Assembly (NCBI GenBank): GCA_900543035.1
Contig: UQPV01000007.1
Location: 1 to 64,000 of the forward strand
Origin: an uncultured Solobacterium sp.
GTDB taxonomy: Bacteria > Bacillota_I > Bacilli_A > Erysipelotrichales > Erysipelotrichaceae
Direction of reading: 5' to 3'
DNA length: 64,000 nt
In this document: piece after piece, positions 1 to 8,690 of the stretch
How positions within the stretch are numbered: position 1 is the first letter of the stretch
Layout of the letters: each line of letters opens with the position of its first letter
The notes under the pieces: generated by a model
Seen by the model: the letters and a program-made list of their open reading frames with translations, nothing else
Databases searched by the model: none
What the model was told of the DNA's origin: nothing
Program-made: the position numbers and the translations under genes

Positions 1-1
1 C

Positions 2-106
2 AAACAGTATAAGACAAGGAGCAAATCAAAGAAGCCGATCTCTCATATCATGCTAGAATGTTTGATCGATGATTCGGCTATTTTAAAGGTCATTTCTGAA
101 AATTGA
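2..106 (+). CDS. C-terminal fragment of an unidentified gene cut by the left edge
   Basis: An open frame enters from the left edge and stops with TGA at 104-106, leaving about 34 codons. The visible tail is lysine-rich and then ends in a short hydrophobic/acidic stretch (LIDDSAILKVISEN). A rho-independent terminator follows about 65 bp later, which fits the end of a real transcription unit. I do not recognise the family, and so short a frame could be chance. Confidence 0.35.
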   Translation, partial: KQYKTRSKSKKPISHIMLECLIDDSAILKVISEN

Positions 107-169
107 TTTGCGTGGACTATGGGTAGCGTTTTCATATATTCAGCCAGAAAGGAGGGGTGCTCTCCCACA

Positions 170-197
170 AGCTAGCCATCGGGCTGGCTTTTTCTAT
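170..197 (+). terminator. Rho-independent terminator
   Basis: The 8-bp stem AGCTAGCC/GGCTGGCT (one G-T pair) has a 4-base loop and is followed by a run of Ts. It would end the transcript entering from the left edge. Confidence 0.65.
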
Positions 198-254
198 TTC
201 ACAACGAAGGAGGTTTTCCTGAGCTTTGAACGTCGCATATAACATAAAGTTCCG

Positions 255-284
255 AATCTGCTTTATTTAGGCAGATTTTTTTAT
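255..284 (+). terminator. Second rho-independent terminator before the insertion sequence
   Basis: The stem AATCTGC/GCAGATT with a 9-base loop is followed by seven Ts. It lies just outside the left end of the insertion sequence and would shield the transposase from read-through. Confidence 0.65.
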
Positions 285-335
285 CTCCTTTTGTCAATTA
301 TTTTACATTTCTGTGTAGCCTTTTGTGGCCTTTTG

Positions 336-344
336 TGATATAAT
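336..344 (+). promoter_or_regulatory. Extended -10 promoter for the transposase
   Basis: TGATATAAT at 336-344 is a TGn extended -10 with a perfect TATAAT hexamer. No good -35 is seen. It lies inside the left end of the IS, about 35 bp before the transposase start. Confidence 0.5.
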
Positions 345-379
345 ATTCCTGTACTTGTATTTGATTGGACTGATTGCCT

Positions 380-2167
380 ATGTATCTTAAAATTAGCCGT
401 AACGCCAAAGGTCGCGCTTCTCTCTCGATCTGTGAAAAATACCGCGATCCCATCACTCGTAAGCCTAAGGACCGTATCATTCGTTCCCTGGGCTTCGCCG
501 ATACCTATGATCACCTCTATGATGATCCTATCGCTCATTTCAGGGATGTCGTCAAACAGATGAACGAAGAACAGAAACATGTTTCTTCACTTTCTGTCCT
601 CATCGACATGGATGAAGCCCTCGTTCCTGATTCCTCTGATCTCAAAAATGTTGGATACGGCTTCATCAAACGCATCTATAAGGCTCTTGAGATCGATAAA
701 TTCTGGAAAGGTGTCGCAAAGAAAGAAAATACCAATATTGACCTGGAAAAGATCTTTTCCTTGCTCGTCTTCATGCGCATCATCCGCCCTGGTTCCAAAA
801 AAGATACTTATGAGCACAGAGATATGTTGTTCGAATCTTTTGAGGATATCAAACTGGATGATGTCTACAGGGCGCTGGATTATTACACAAAGTACGATGC
901 TGAATTCCAGGTATGGCTGTATGATCATTCAGCTCCCCTCTATAAGCGCAATATCCGTACGACCTATTTTGACTGTACCAACTATTATTATGATATTTCA
1001 AAACCTGATATCGACGAGCTCGATGAAGATGGGAACATCCTGAAAAAGAGATACCGAAAGTATGGTCCGGAAAAGAATCACAGAAAGGACCCGATCATCG
1101 AGATGGGACTGTTGATCGATGCAGACGCGATCCCCTTATCTTATGGATTGTTTCCTGGCAATGAATCCGAAAAAGTGAACATGCTTCCGATCATCAAAAA
1201 GGCAAAGAGCAGATTTGGCCTTGAAAGGACGATCGTCGTGGCTGACCGAGGTCTGAATACTTCCGACAACATCTTCTACCTCAACGGAAACAATAAAAAA
1301 GAGAATAATCCAAGAGACGGTTATGTATATGGCCAATCCATACGGGGCGCTGACAAAGAATTCAAGAAATGGTGTATCGACCCTGAAGGTTACCAGAACG
1401 ATAAGATCACGGATGGATGTGATACGATCATCTTCAGGCATAAATCACGGATCTATCCGAAGACCATCCATGTCAATGTAGATAAGGACACGGATCATCC
1501 AAAGAAAAAGGAGATCACGGTGGATCAGAAGCAGATGGTCTACTATTCACAAAAGTATGCCGAAAAACAGGCATTGGAGAGACAGCGCGCCATACAGCGA
1601 GCCGAGGATCTGATCCGGCATCCGAAGAAATATGATAAGGTCTCCGCCAAAGGCGCGAGCGGATATGTGAAGAATATTGCATTTAACAAAGAAACCGGCG
1701 AAGTGATCGATCTGAACCTGAAGCTGGATGTAGAAAAAATAGAAGAAGAGTCAAAATACGATGGGTATTATTCCATCGTCACAAGTGAGCTGAACATGTC
1801 AGACATCGAGATCCGGAAAATCTACAAAGGGCTGTCCAGGATCGAAGAGACCTTCCGGATCACAAAATCCGAACTGGATACAAGACCGATCCACGTGACG
1901 ACAAACGAGCACATCGAATCTCATTTTACGACATGTTTTGCGGCGATCACATTATTACGATTGCTGGAGATCTCGTTAGGGAACAAATATCCAGCGCCGC
2001 AGATCATCGAATCGCTCAGACAATTCAATTGCGTCAACATAAGCTCCAACATATACAGGATGACATATACGAATGAGATATTGAAACAGTGCGGGGCGCT
2101 GCATGACATCGACACGGGCAAAAAGCATCGCACGAAGGAAGAAATTCGAAGAATTTTAAAATACTGA
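380..2167 (+). CDS. IS1634-family DDE transposase
   Basis: This enzyme cuts and joins the ends of the surrounding insertion sequence. The 595-residue length fits the IS1634 group of the IS4-like superfamily. A DDE triad can be followed: Asp in TYFDCTNYYYD near residue 200, Asp in IVVADRG near residue 288, and Glu in the C-terminal YKGLSRIEETFRITK segment near residue 490, which is the Y-(2)-R-(3)-E signature of the superfamily. A TTG two codons upstream (374) is an alternative start; neither has a strong Shine-Dalgarno. The frame is intact, so the element could still be active. Confidence 0.9.
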   Translation: MYLKISRNAKGRASLSICEKYRDPITRKPKDRIIRSLGFADTYDHLYDDPIAHFRDVVKQMNEEQKHVSSLSVLIDMDEALVPDSSDLKNVGYGFIKRIYKALEIDKFWKGVAKKENTNIDLEKIFSLLVFMRIIRPGSKKDTYEHRDMLFESFEDIKLDDVYRALDYYTKYDAEFQVWLYDHSAPLYKRNIRTTYFDCTNYYYDISKPDIDELDEDGNILKKRYRKYGPEKNHRKDPIIEMGLLIDADAIPLSYGLFPGNESEKVNMLPIIKKAKSRFGLERTIVVADRGLNTSDNIFYLNGNNKKENNPRDGYVYGQSIRGADKEFKKWCIDPEGYQNDKITDGCDTIIFRHKSRIYPKTIHVNVDKDTDHPKKKEITVDQKQMVYYSQKYAEKQALERQRAIQRAEDLIRHPKKYDKVSAKGASGYVKNIAFNKETGEVIDLNLKLDVEKIEEESKYDGYYSIVTSELNMSDIEIRKIYKGLSRIEETFRITKSELDTRPIHVTTNEHIESHFTTCFAAITLLRLLEISLGNKYPAPQIIESLRQFNCVNISSNIYRMTYTNEILKQCGALHDIDTGKKHRTKEEIRRILKY

Positions 2168-2195
2168 CAAAGCGGCCAAAATATCACTACACAGA

Positions 2196-2239
2196 GAAAA
2201 CGCCAGATAGCCTATAGATAAAGGCTTTCTGGCGTTTTC
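2196..2239. terminator. Strong bidirectional hairpin at the IS right end
   Basis: GAAAACGCCAGA...TCTGGCGTTTTC forms a nearly perfect stem of about 16 bp including AGCC/GGCT. The A/T-rich stem base allows termination on either strand. It sits directly outside the right inverted repeat and probably ends the transposase transcript. Confidence 0.7.
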
Positions 2240-2376
2240 GTTCAAAACTTGAGATCTATTTTCCTCTCAGTTGTCAAGAAAAAATTTCAGCTGTGTCGTT
2301 TTTTCTCTTTGACGGCACTCATGCCGCATGAACAGACGCTTCCCTGTCTCTGCGATCATCGCTGATGCAGGCTGAC

Positions 2377-2413
2377 AAAAAACGCGGTCTGATGAACGGC
2401 ATGCCATCAGACC
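2377..2413 (-). terminator. Terminator of the pepP-CpXC unit
   Basis: On the minus strand the stem GGTCTGATG/CATCAGACC is followed by GCG and six Ts. It lies about 25 bp after the stop codon of the CpXC-domain gene. Confidence 0.75.
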
Positions 2414-2435
2414 ACTTTTCTTCTTTATGTCAGCT

Positions 2436-2945
2436 TCAGCGATCAGAAAACAGATGTTTTCCATCATCAAGGATCTGCACAGGCACGCCTGCCGGCATCT
2501 GCACACTGCCTTCCTCGATCATAAACCACAAGCACCCATTCTCCAGGCAGTCGTAAGTGATCTTCGCCTGAGGATAGCGTCTTTGCAGCCGTGCCTTGAT
2601 CCAGTCGATCTGCGGCGGACAGAACCCATCGTCCAGAAACCGCAGGCTTTCGATGAAGTCCTCGCCGGTATGCACATGCACGCACTGGATCCCTTCCTCA
2701 TGCGGCAAGGCGCTGTCCTCACTGCTCAGCACGAGCATGAAGCGCTTCTGCGCATCATAATACAGCATCGGATGGGCGTAAAGAGAGGCTTCATGACAGC
2801 GTGGGCAATGAAACGTAAAATATTCCTTGCTGCGCAGCTGTTCCTTCATCGTTCCGCCGAAGGAAGCGACCACATACGTTTCCTTTTTCAGAAATGTCGT
2901 ATATCCGCATGCCGGACAGCGCACATTGACCAGTCTGCTTTTCAA
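2436..2945 (-). CDS. CpXC domain zinc-ribbon protein
   Basis: A cytosolic protein of 169 residues with two knuckles, RCPACG at residues 9-14 and HCPRC near 46-50, which together match the CpXC domain, a zinc-ribbon-like fold of unknown role common in Firmicutes. The reading frame begins with TTG at 2945, six bases after the stop codon of the upstream peptidase gene, with only a weak ribosome site, so translation is probably coupled to it. The rest carries no motif that I know. It forms the last gene of a two-gene unit ended by a hairpin. Function unknown. Confidence 0.75.
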   Translation of the reverse strand: MKSRLVNVRCPACGYTTFLKKETYVVASFGGTMKEQLRSKEYFTFHCPRCHEASLYAHPMLYYDAQKRFMLVLSSEDSALPHEEGIQCVHVHTGEDFIESLRFLDDGFCPPQIDWIKARLQRRYPQAKITYDCLENGCLWFMIEEGSVQMPAGVPVQILDDGKHLFSDR

Positions 2946-2951
2946 CGCCGC

Positions 2952-4748
2952 TTAGATCGCTCTGGTGGCATGCTTGAGCCATGCCTTCTCTTCATCGTTC
3001 AGATACGGTGAAACCTTATCATATACCGCCTGATGATATTCATTCAGCCACTTGCGCTCATACTGTGTCAGCACATCCGGATCTACGCCGTCCAGATCGA
3101 TCGGAACGAAGGTGATCGTCTCCAGGTACATGAACTGACCGTACTCATTCTTCTCGCCCTTGCGGACGACCGTCTCGTTCTCATGACGGATGCCGTATTC
3201 GCCTTCGAGATAAACGCCCGGCTCATCGCTCTGCACCATGCCTTCTTCCAGCACGCAGCTGTCGTTGCGCTCAGGCACGATGCGCCAGCGGAATCCGTTC
3301 GGCGCCTCATGCACATTGAGCACATGGCCGATGCCATGGCCTGTTCCGCATTTATAATCCAGATCCAGATCCCACAGCGGTCCGCGTGCCAAAATGTCCA
3401 GGTTCATGCCGCGGCAGCCATACAGGAAGCGCGCCTGTGCCAGACGGATCATGGAACGCAGCGCCGTCGTAAAGTGCAGACGGCATTCCGCAGAGATCGG
3501 CCCCAGCACGAACGTGCGGGTGATGTCGGTCGTTCCCTCATAATACTGACCGCCGCTGTCCACCAGCAGCACGCCTTCCGGCTTCAGTTCCACATCGCTT
3601 TCTTCATTTGCGCTGTAATGCATCATCGCCGCATGATCCTGATATGCCGCAATGGTGTCGAAGCTCGGTTCGATGAACAGCTCCTGTTCCTGACGGAATG
3701 CCAGCAGCTGATCGCTTGCGGAGATCTCCGTGATCTTCATTTTTCCCACATTGGTCTTCAGCCAATACATGAAGCGGGTCATCGCCACCGCGTCACGGAT
3801 ATGACAGCGGCGGATATTTTCCAGCTCCACCGGATTCTTTACCGCCTTCATCAGCACGATCGGATTCGGACGGCTGATCACTTCCACGCCCTGCGGCAGA
3901 GAAGAGACGATGCGGTAGTTGGTATTTGCCTTATCCAGCAGCACCCGGCTGCCTGCTCGAATATGCTTGACATCCTCATAGATCGCATCATAGTCTGCCG
4001 TACGCACGCCGATCTGTGCAAATGTCTGTTTCAGATCATCGCTCAGCCGATCCGCATGGATATAGAGCACGGCATCATCCGCATAGATGATCGCATAGCA
4101 CAATGCCACCGGGAAACAAGGAACGTCATCCGCGCGCATGTTGAGCAGCCAGGCGATGTCATCAACACGGGTGATGATGTGGGTATCTGCGCCTTCTGCC
4201 TGCATGGCCTTGCGGACTTCTGCCAGCTTCTCCCCTGCGCTTTTGCCGGTATACTTGACATCCAGTTCAAACGTCTGTGTGGCCGGGAACGCCGGACGTG
4301 TCGTCCAGATCTCCCCGACAAGATCCATATCACAGCTGATCTTCGCTCCGCGCGCCTGCAGCACGCTTTCCAGCTTTTCCACCATGGCCGTGTTCATGAC
4401 GCGGCCGTCAAAGCCCAGAACGGCATGCTCAGGCAGAGCGTCCAGCAAATACTCTTCGATCGTCGGCACACCTTCATCGCCCATGCGCATCAGATCGATG
4501 CCGCTGCCTTCCAGCTGCTTGGCAGCCTGGATGAAATAACGGCCGTCCGTCCACAGCTTCCCTTCTTTTGCGGTAAAGACACACGTTCCTGCCGAACCGG
4601 TGAATCCGCTCATATATGCCCTTGCCTTGAAATAATCACAAACATATTCTGTTTCGTGAAAATCAGATGTCGGCACGATGTAGGCATCCACTCCGTGCGC
4701 CTTCATCTGCGCGCGAAGCTGTTCTGTCCGTCTCATGATCTCATTCAT
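2952..4748 (-). CDS. Xaa-Pro aminopeptidase (M24B, aminopeptidase P family)
   Basis: Metallopeptidase predicted to remove an N-terminal residue that precedes proline, in the cytosol. At 598 residues it has the three-part long aminopeptidase P layout: creatinase-like N-terminal domain (from about 8 to 135), a second repeat of it, then the pita-bread catalytic domain. Metal ligands are visible: Asp in LLVDSGGQY (about 398) and Asp in TTDITRTF (about 409), His in GTGHGIGHVLNVHE (about 480), Glu in QSDEPGVY and Glu in RHENETVV (about 525-545). The start follows an AGAAAGAGG ribosome site. The CpXC gene follows in the same transcript. Gut Firmicutes use such enzymes for proline-rich peptides. Confidence 0.93.
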   Translation of the reverse strand: MNEIMRRTEQLRAQMKAHGVDAYIVPTSDFHETEYVCDYFKARAYMSGFTGSAGTCVFTAKEGKLWTDGRYFIQAAKQLEGSGIDLMRMGDEGVPTIEEYLLDALPEHAVLGFDGRVMNTAMVEKLESVLQARGAKISCDMDLVGEIWTTRPAFPATQTFELDVKYTGKSAGEKLAEVRKAMQAEGADTHIITRVDDIAWLLNMRADDVPCFPVALCYAIIYADDAVLYIHADRLSDDLKQTFAQIGVRTADYDAIYEDVKHIRAGSRVLLDKANTNYRIVSSLPQGVEVISRPNPIVLMKAVKNPVELENIRRCHIRDAVAMTRFMYWLKTNVGKMKITEISASDQLLAFRQEQELFIEPSFDTIAAYQDHAAMMHYSANEESDVELKPEGVLLVDSGGQYYEGTTDITRTFVLGPISAECRLHFTTALRSMIRLAQARFLYGCRGMNLDILARGPLWDLDLDYKCGTGHGIGHVLNVHEAPNGFRWRIVPERNDSCVLEEGMVQSDEPGVYLEGEYGIRHENETVVRKGEKNEYGQFMYLETITFVPIDLDGVDPDVLTQYERKWLNEYHQAVYDKVSPYLNDEEKAWLKHATRAI

Positions 4749-4954
4749 TTTTCTGCACCTCTTTCTCTTGCTTTATTATAGAGCCGCCGACACAAAAATA
4801 CAAACAAAAACCGTGTTTTGCGGCATGAACCACACAAGGCGCGCCAAAAGCGGTGAGTCGCGGGATCCGCACGCCATCCATGGATGGGCGACCTGCGCAG
4901 AAAAGAGAAAAAGCCGCAGCACCAAGACAGATGACACTGTCTCGCTCACCGCAG

Positions 4955-5752
4955 CTAGATCTGCTCCCTTCCCAGCAGCGCGCAGGCATTCTGATAGAAG
5001 ATCTGCTCTTCTTCTTGTTCGCTCAAGCCCAATGAGCGGATAAACTCTGCATCCATGGCCGAGCTGTGCCATGGACAGTCGCTGCCAAACAAGATCCGAT
5101 GCGCGCCATGCGCACGAATGATCTGCCGCGCGGTATCAGCGGGGATGTTTCCAGCAGAAAGCGCCGTATCCAGATACACCTGTTTGCCGACAAGATGACG
5201 AAGCACATCGTCCCAGCAGTCTGTCCCGCCAAAATGCGCGGCGACCAGGATCAGCCTGGGAAACCGGTCAAGGACGCGGGCGATGGCTTGCGGGTCCGCA
5301 TGGATCACCCCGGGCGACACCGGATCGCTGCCGGCATGGATGACCACGATCAGACCGAGATCAGCGCACCGTTCATAGACCGGATATGCGCGCGGATCAT
5401 CAAAGAAGAACCCCTGATAATCCGGATGCAGCTTGATGCCCTTCATCCCCAGCTTCTTCACCCGCTCCAGCTCCTCCAGCCGATCTTCGCTGTCTATATG
5501 CACCGAGCCAAACGGGATGATGCGCGGATCGTTCATGGACAGACAGCGGTCATTGATGGTCCGCTGCTGAGAAGGCTTCGTGGCAATGTTCAAAAAGACC
5601 CCTTTGTCCACCTTCCACTGCTTCATCTTCCGCAAGGTATCCGTCACTGTCCCATCCGTATAGCTGGGGATCTTCGCGGTCTCGGACAGCTTCTTCACTG
5701 CCCGCTCGGCCAGCGCGTCGGGAAATGTATGAATATGAAAATCGATGATCAT
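4955..5752 (-). CDS. Amidohydrolase 2 family metal-dependent hydrolase
   Basis: A 265-residue TIM-barrel hydrolase of the amidohydrolase-2 (TatD-like/decarboxylase-like) group. The metal-binding DFHIHTFPD is at residues 3-11, KLHPDYQGF near 106, VVIHAGSD near 134 with VAAHFGG near 167, and the terminal Asp in LFGSDCPW near 222. Substrate cannot be told from sequence; the family includes decarboxylases and lactonases. Start ATG at 5752 follows GGAAGG by 7 bases. It appears to be a single-gene unit: the gap of 206 bp to the peptidase gene holds no recognisable coding sequence. Confidence 0.85.
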   Translation of the reverse strand: MIIDFHIHTFPDALAERAVKKLSETAKIPSYTDGTVTDTLRKMKQWKVDKGVFLNIATKPSQQRTINDRCLSMNDPRIIPFGSVHIDSEDRLEELERVKKLGMKGIKLHPDYQGFFFDDPRAYPVYERCADLGLIVVIHAGSDPVSPGVIHADPQAIARVLDRFPRLILVAAHFGGTDCWDDVLRHLVGKQVYLDTALSAGNIPADTARQIIRAHGAHRILFGSDCPWHSSAMDAEFIRSLGLSEQEEEQIFYQNACALLGREQI

Positions 5753-5924
5753 GATGCATCCTTCCTATCTGGTTGCTTGTTTCCTCTTCATTTTAAAAAT
5801 CCTGAGCGAACTTGTCAATCATCGCTCACTTCCAATTTTCTTCAAGCAACGGCCTGACCGCGGCAGATGCATTTCATGCCGTTTCGGCCGGAAACGCTTC
5901 TTTCCCTATCCAGGGCGCTCTGCC

Positions 5925-5971
5925 AAAAAAGGCCGGGCAGCCCATCATCCGCTGATGATGACTGCAGCAGC
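5925..5971 (-). terminator. Terminator behind the P-type ATPase remnant
   Basis: On the minus strand a long imperfect stem built on CATCATC-AGCG-GATGATG, with flanking CTGCAG and GGCTGCC arms, is followed by GGCC and six Ts. It lies 10 bp after the truncated frame, so the terminator of the former full gene seems to have survived the deletion. Confidence 0.6.
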
Positions 5972-5980
5972 CTCATTCGA

Positions 5981-6418
5981 TCAATGATCCCCATGCCTCA
6001 GCGCATCCCGGTCCTCACGGCATGCCTGTCCTGTATCCATCGCTGACACAGACAGCAGCGCGTCCATCGCTTTTTCTGCCTTGCTTTCCTGCAGCACGCC
6101 CATGACCGCATTTAAGACCACGATCAACAAGATCAATACCGGTTCAAAAAACTCCTCCAGCTTTCCTTCTATACAGGCGATCACAAAAGAGATCACTGCC
6201 GCCGCGATCAAGATCAGGATCATCACATCTTTGAACTGCTCCGCAAATTTCTGCAAATTCGTCTTTTTCTTCTTTTCCTTCAGTTTGTTCTCGTCATACC
6301 GCTGACGATTTTCCTGTACCTTCCGCTCATCCAGACCGTTCTTCACATCTGATCGAAAAGCCTGCACGACGCTTTGGGCCGGTTCATGATGCACTGACAT
6401 ATCCTTCCCTCCGTTCAT
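5981..6418 (-). pseudogene. Truncated cation-transporting P-type ATPase (N-terminal remnant)
   Basis: Residues 8 to about 128 match the N-terminus of calcium/PMCA-type P-type ATPases: the cation-ATPase N domain (GLDERKVQENRQRYDENKL), a basic KEKKKK stretch, the first membrane hairpin (VMILILIAAAVISFVIA and EPVLILLIVVLNAVMGV) and the ESKAEKAMDALLS segment that leads into the actuator domain. After LLSVSA the frame loses all homology and stops within about 20 residues. The actuator, phosphorylation (DKTGT) and nucleotide domains and six or more membrane helices are missing, while a terminator follows at once. This suggests one large internal deletion of about 2 kb. A pump is very unlikely to be made. 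Confidence 0.8.
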
Positions 6419-6615
6419 CTCATCCTGCCCTCATGATATGATGGCACTCATGAGATTTCATCGGACACAGAAAGCGAGGTGACGCATTTTTCCGCTCCAT
6501 GCTGAAGCTGTCGCTTTTTGGGACAGCTCCTCCTTTGTACGCAAAGATCATTTTCAATCTCTCGCTGAGCGAGCAGCACGCTTCTTGCTCAAGGATGCGC
6601 ATGTCATTATCTTAT
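6419..6615 (-). other. Non-coding leader of the ATPase remnant
   Basis: About 200 bases without a credible gene. On the minus strand it holds the hairpin AGCTGTC-CCAAAAAGC-GACAGCT (about 6505-6530) just after an isolated AAAGGAGG, and CTCGCTCAGCGAG near 6560. A frame of 60 codons crosses it but has no ribosome site and no family look. It may be the old structured leader of the ATPase gene; it does not match the M-box, yybP-ykoY or NiCo consensus as I know them. Confidence 0.3.
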
Positions 6616-6685
6616 GAAAAAAAACAGAGACAATGGGAATGCCAGACCCTGGTCTATCTTTGACTGGCATCCACCATTATCTCTG
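6616..6685 (-). terminator. Long terminator after the VanZ/propeller operon
   Basis: CAGAG..AATGG..TGCCAG pairs with CTGGCA..CCATT..CTCTG over about 60 bases, and eight Ts follow on the minus strand. It ends the two-gene unit whose second gene stops at 6728. Confidence 0.8.
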
Positions 6686-6727
6686 ATTTTCCTATCTGAC
6701 TGAAAAGAGGACAAGGAGACAGAAAGC

Positions 6728-7744
6728 TCATCGCTGCCTGATCAGCTGCACGCTGCACACAGACTCGTCGGCGTTGAAATAATACGTTTTCACGAACTTC
6801 TGCTGATCAAGGTCATAACCATATGCCCCTTCTGTGCCTCCGCCGCGCGCGATGCAGATCAGCTGCGCTCCATCCAGCCCAGCAAGGTCAACGATATCTT
6901 CATCCAGATCGATCCGCCGTCTCTCCTTTCCTTCGATCTTCTCAAATTGAAGATCCCCGAAGCCTTCATCGCTCTTCCCATAAATGATCCGATCTTCGTT
7001 CTTCACGACGACAGGGATGCTTCCGGTCTCTATCGCCGCGATCGTCTCCAACTGATCTCTCCAAAGATAGATCCTGTTTTCGATCGTGAACATGCTTTCT
7101 CCAGTCACCGGATCATATCGTTCCTCATTTGTCGCTTCGATCTCACGCTCCTCCATGTCCGCACGATCTTGTTCCGCATAGCCGCAGATGATGAGCTCGC
7201 CGGTACGCGAGTCATAATTTGCCCCGCTATATGCTTCGCCATCTAAGCCCATCGCACGCATCGATCCATCTGCGGGATCATACAGATATGGCTGTACGGC
7301 CGAAGATTCATCCTCTTGTGCCAGGATGACCAACGTCCCCTCATTCATCAGATACAGATCCACGATCTGAATCAGCGTATCGACGATGACCTCATCCTCT
7401 CCTGTCCTGCAGTCATGGCGGATCAGCTGATCATGATATAGCTTCTCTCTTGTTTTTCCCGAATAATAGACATATTGGTTCACCGCATCGTAGACAGCTG
7501 CCGGATGCGATGCCGAACATGAGACAGAAAAAATTTTCTGACTCGCCTCTTTATCCAGATCATAAGCATACACATTCAATATCTCTTCATCGTCTTCCGC
7601 CGTCTCTACGGTCAACATGGACAGAGCGTACTTTGGAGAGGTAGTCTTCCATATCAAAGCTGCGATCATTGAGCCGATCGCCAATAAAGCGACGATCGCC
7701 CATATACGCCATTTCTTATTCATTCTTTTTCTGGATGTATTCAC
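6728..7744 (-). CDS. Membrane-anchored propeller-like protein of unknown function
   Basis: 338 residues. One N-terminal membrane helix (about residues 12-30) preceded by RKRMNKKWR makes this a signal anchor with the bulk outside the cell. The exported part consists of short repeated beta-rich units that each mention a two-residue hinge such as YDLDKEA, YDAVNQYVYY, YDPADGS, YDSRTGEL, YDPVTGES and YDLDQQK, the pattern of a beta-propeller similar to DUF5050-type surface proteins. No catalytic motif is seen. It follows the VanZ gene by 17 bp and shares its transcript, ending at a strong terminator. I cannot assign a function. Confidence 0.6.
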   Translation of the reverse strand: MNTSRKRMNKKWRIWAIVALLAIGSMIAALIWKTTSPKYALSMLTVETAEDDEEILNVYAYDLDKEASQKIFSVSCSASHPAAVYDAVNQYVYYSGKTREKLYHDQLIRHDCRTGEDEVIVDTLIQIVDLYLMNEGTLVILAQEDESSAVQPYLYDPADGSMRAMGLDGEAYSGANYDSRTGELIICGYAEQDRADMEEREIEATNEERYDPVTGESMFTIENRIYLWRDQLETIAAIETGSIPVVVKNEDRIIYGKSDEGFGDLQFEKIEGKERRRIDLDEDIVDLAGLDGAQLICIARGGGTEGAYGYDLDQQKFVKTYYFNADESVCSVQLIRQR

Positions 7745-7761
7745 TTTCCCTGTGTCCCCCT

Positions 7762-8367
7762 TCAGTTCCTGTCTTTGCGCGATGATGCATCTTCCTGATC
7801 TTTCTTTTTCAACCTGCTCGCCAAGACAGCAGAGATCGCTGGAACGATCACCAGCTTTACCACGATATATCCGATCGCTGCACCCAAAGTATTTGCGATC
7901 AAATCATTGACATCAAAATACCATTCCGGCACTTGAAGCAGACAGCTCAACCCTAACTGAACCGTCTCGATCAACAGCGAAAAGATGGATCCTGACGATA
8001 AAGCCGTCTTCAGCCTGATCTTGCCTTGATACAACGGCCATAAGATCCCGAAGGGAACAAACAGGATGATGTTCAACAAAAACTGTTCATACGCATAACG
8101 TATATGATAAAACGGGATCAAATTCAAATAATCCGAAAACCCCGCGTATTCATTGACAGCTCTCGCAGAAGACAATGCTGCCTCGTCCAACGGAAACGGC
8201 GTCAATGTCACACCGATGACCATCGTGATATAGATGAACAGCAGCAATAACAAAAACAGTTTATACACCGGATATGCTTTCTTTCGAAAACAGCATACAT
8301 ATCCGATCACAAATAGAAAAACACCGATCAGCACTCCGCCCAAATCATTTCCAAATGTTATGCTCAC
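7762..8367 (-). CDS. VanZ family membrane protein
   Basis: 201 residues with five predicted membrane helices. The VanZ-like signature is plain: VTLTPFPL near residue 53, NLIPFYHIRY near 83 and NIILFVPFGILWPL near 101-114, followed by the helix pair around ANTLGAAIGYIVVKL. The original VanZ lowers teicoplanin susceptibility, but most chromosomal homologues have no proven role and act at the cell envelope. The reading frame starts at ATG 8367 after an AGGGAGGCTGTTGGCG ribosome site. It is the first gene of a pair with the propeller-like anchored protein. Confidence 0.85.
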   Translation of the reverse strand: MSITFGNDLGGVLIGVFLFVIGYVCCFRKKAYPVYKLFLLLLLFIYITMVIGVTLTPFPLDEAALSSARAVNEYAGFSDYLNLIPFYHIRYAYEQFLLNIILFVPFGILWPLYQGKIRLKTALSSGSIFSLLIETVQLGLSCLLQVPEWYFDVNDLIANTLGAAIGYIVVKLVIVPAISAVLASRLKKKDQEDASSRKDRN

Positions 8368-8690
8368 GCCAACAGCCTCCCTGCATATCCTTTATCCCTT
8401 ATTATCCATTTCAGCATTTATTCGATCATTTGTCGAAAACCAATATGATCGACCACTCCGCAGACATGATGGCGATCACCTAGCTTTAGTATAACATAAT
8501 GCGATGAGAAGCAGAATAACGCGAACACAAAAGGACAGCGATATTCATCGACGCACACGGCAATCAATGAATGGGACATCCTGCTTCCTCTCAGCCGCGT
8601 AACATGAAACGGCAAGGGTCCAGCAAACAGCAGTCCTCGTCAAAACAAAGATCATTCGCCCCTTGTCCGCATGATGTTAAGATATGTTGC
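8368..8690. other. Intergenic stretch without a gene
   Basis: About 320 bases between the VanZ gene and the divergent regulator gene. Apart from the promoter candidates listed separately I see no coding pattern, no tRNA and no convincing hairpin. Confidence 0.5.
8488..8516 (-). promoter_or_regulatory. Candidate promoter of the VanZ unit
   Basis: On the minus strand TTCTGC, a 17-base spacer and TATACT lie about 120 bp before the VanZ start. The -10 is good but the -35 is weak. Confidence 0.4.

Larger units (their letters stand above)
311..2194. mobile_element. IS1634-family insertion sequence
   Basis: A single transposase gene is bracketed by imperfect terminal inverted repeats. The left end reads CTGTGTAG at 311-318 followed by TTTTGTGGCC; the right end carries the complement CTACACAG at 2187-2194 preceded by GGCCAAAATAT. 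I could not find a convincing target-site duplication next to these ends, so the exact borders may be off by a few bases or the copy may be old. A strong hairpin starts immediately outside the right end. Confidence 0.75.

Noticed and set aside
3033-4781. Long plus-strand open frame opposite the Xaa-Pro aminopeptidase gene
   Set aside because: It has no family resemblance and a composition rich in His, Arg and Cys typical of an antisense shadow; the peptidase on the other strand has all its motifs. The same applies to long antisense frames opposite tex, metH, metG, pepF and the SPFH gene.
6420-6602. 60-codon minus-strand frame before the ATPase remnant
   Set aside because: No ribosome site, no family resemblance, and it runs through hairpins that fit a leader RNA better.
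7762-8367. VanZ gene as evidence of a vancomycin-resistance cluster
   Set aside because: No vanHAX, ligase or VanRS genes are present; single VanZ-like genes are frequent in Bacillota chromosomes.
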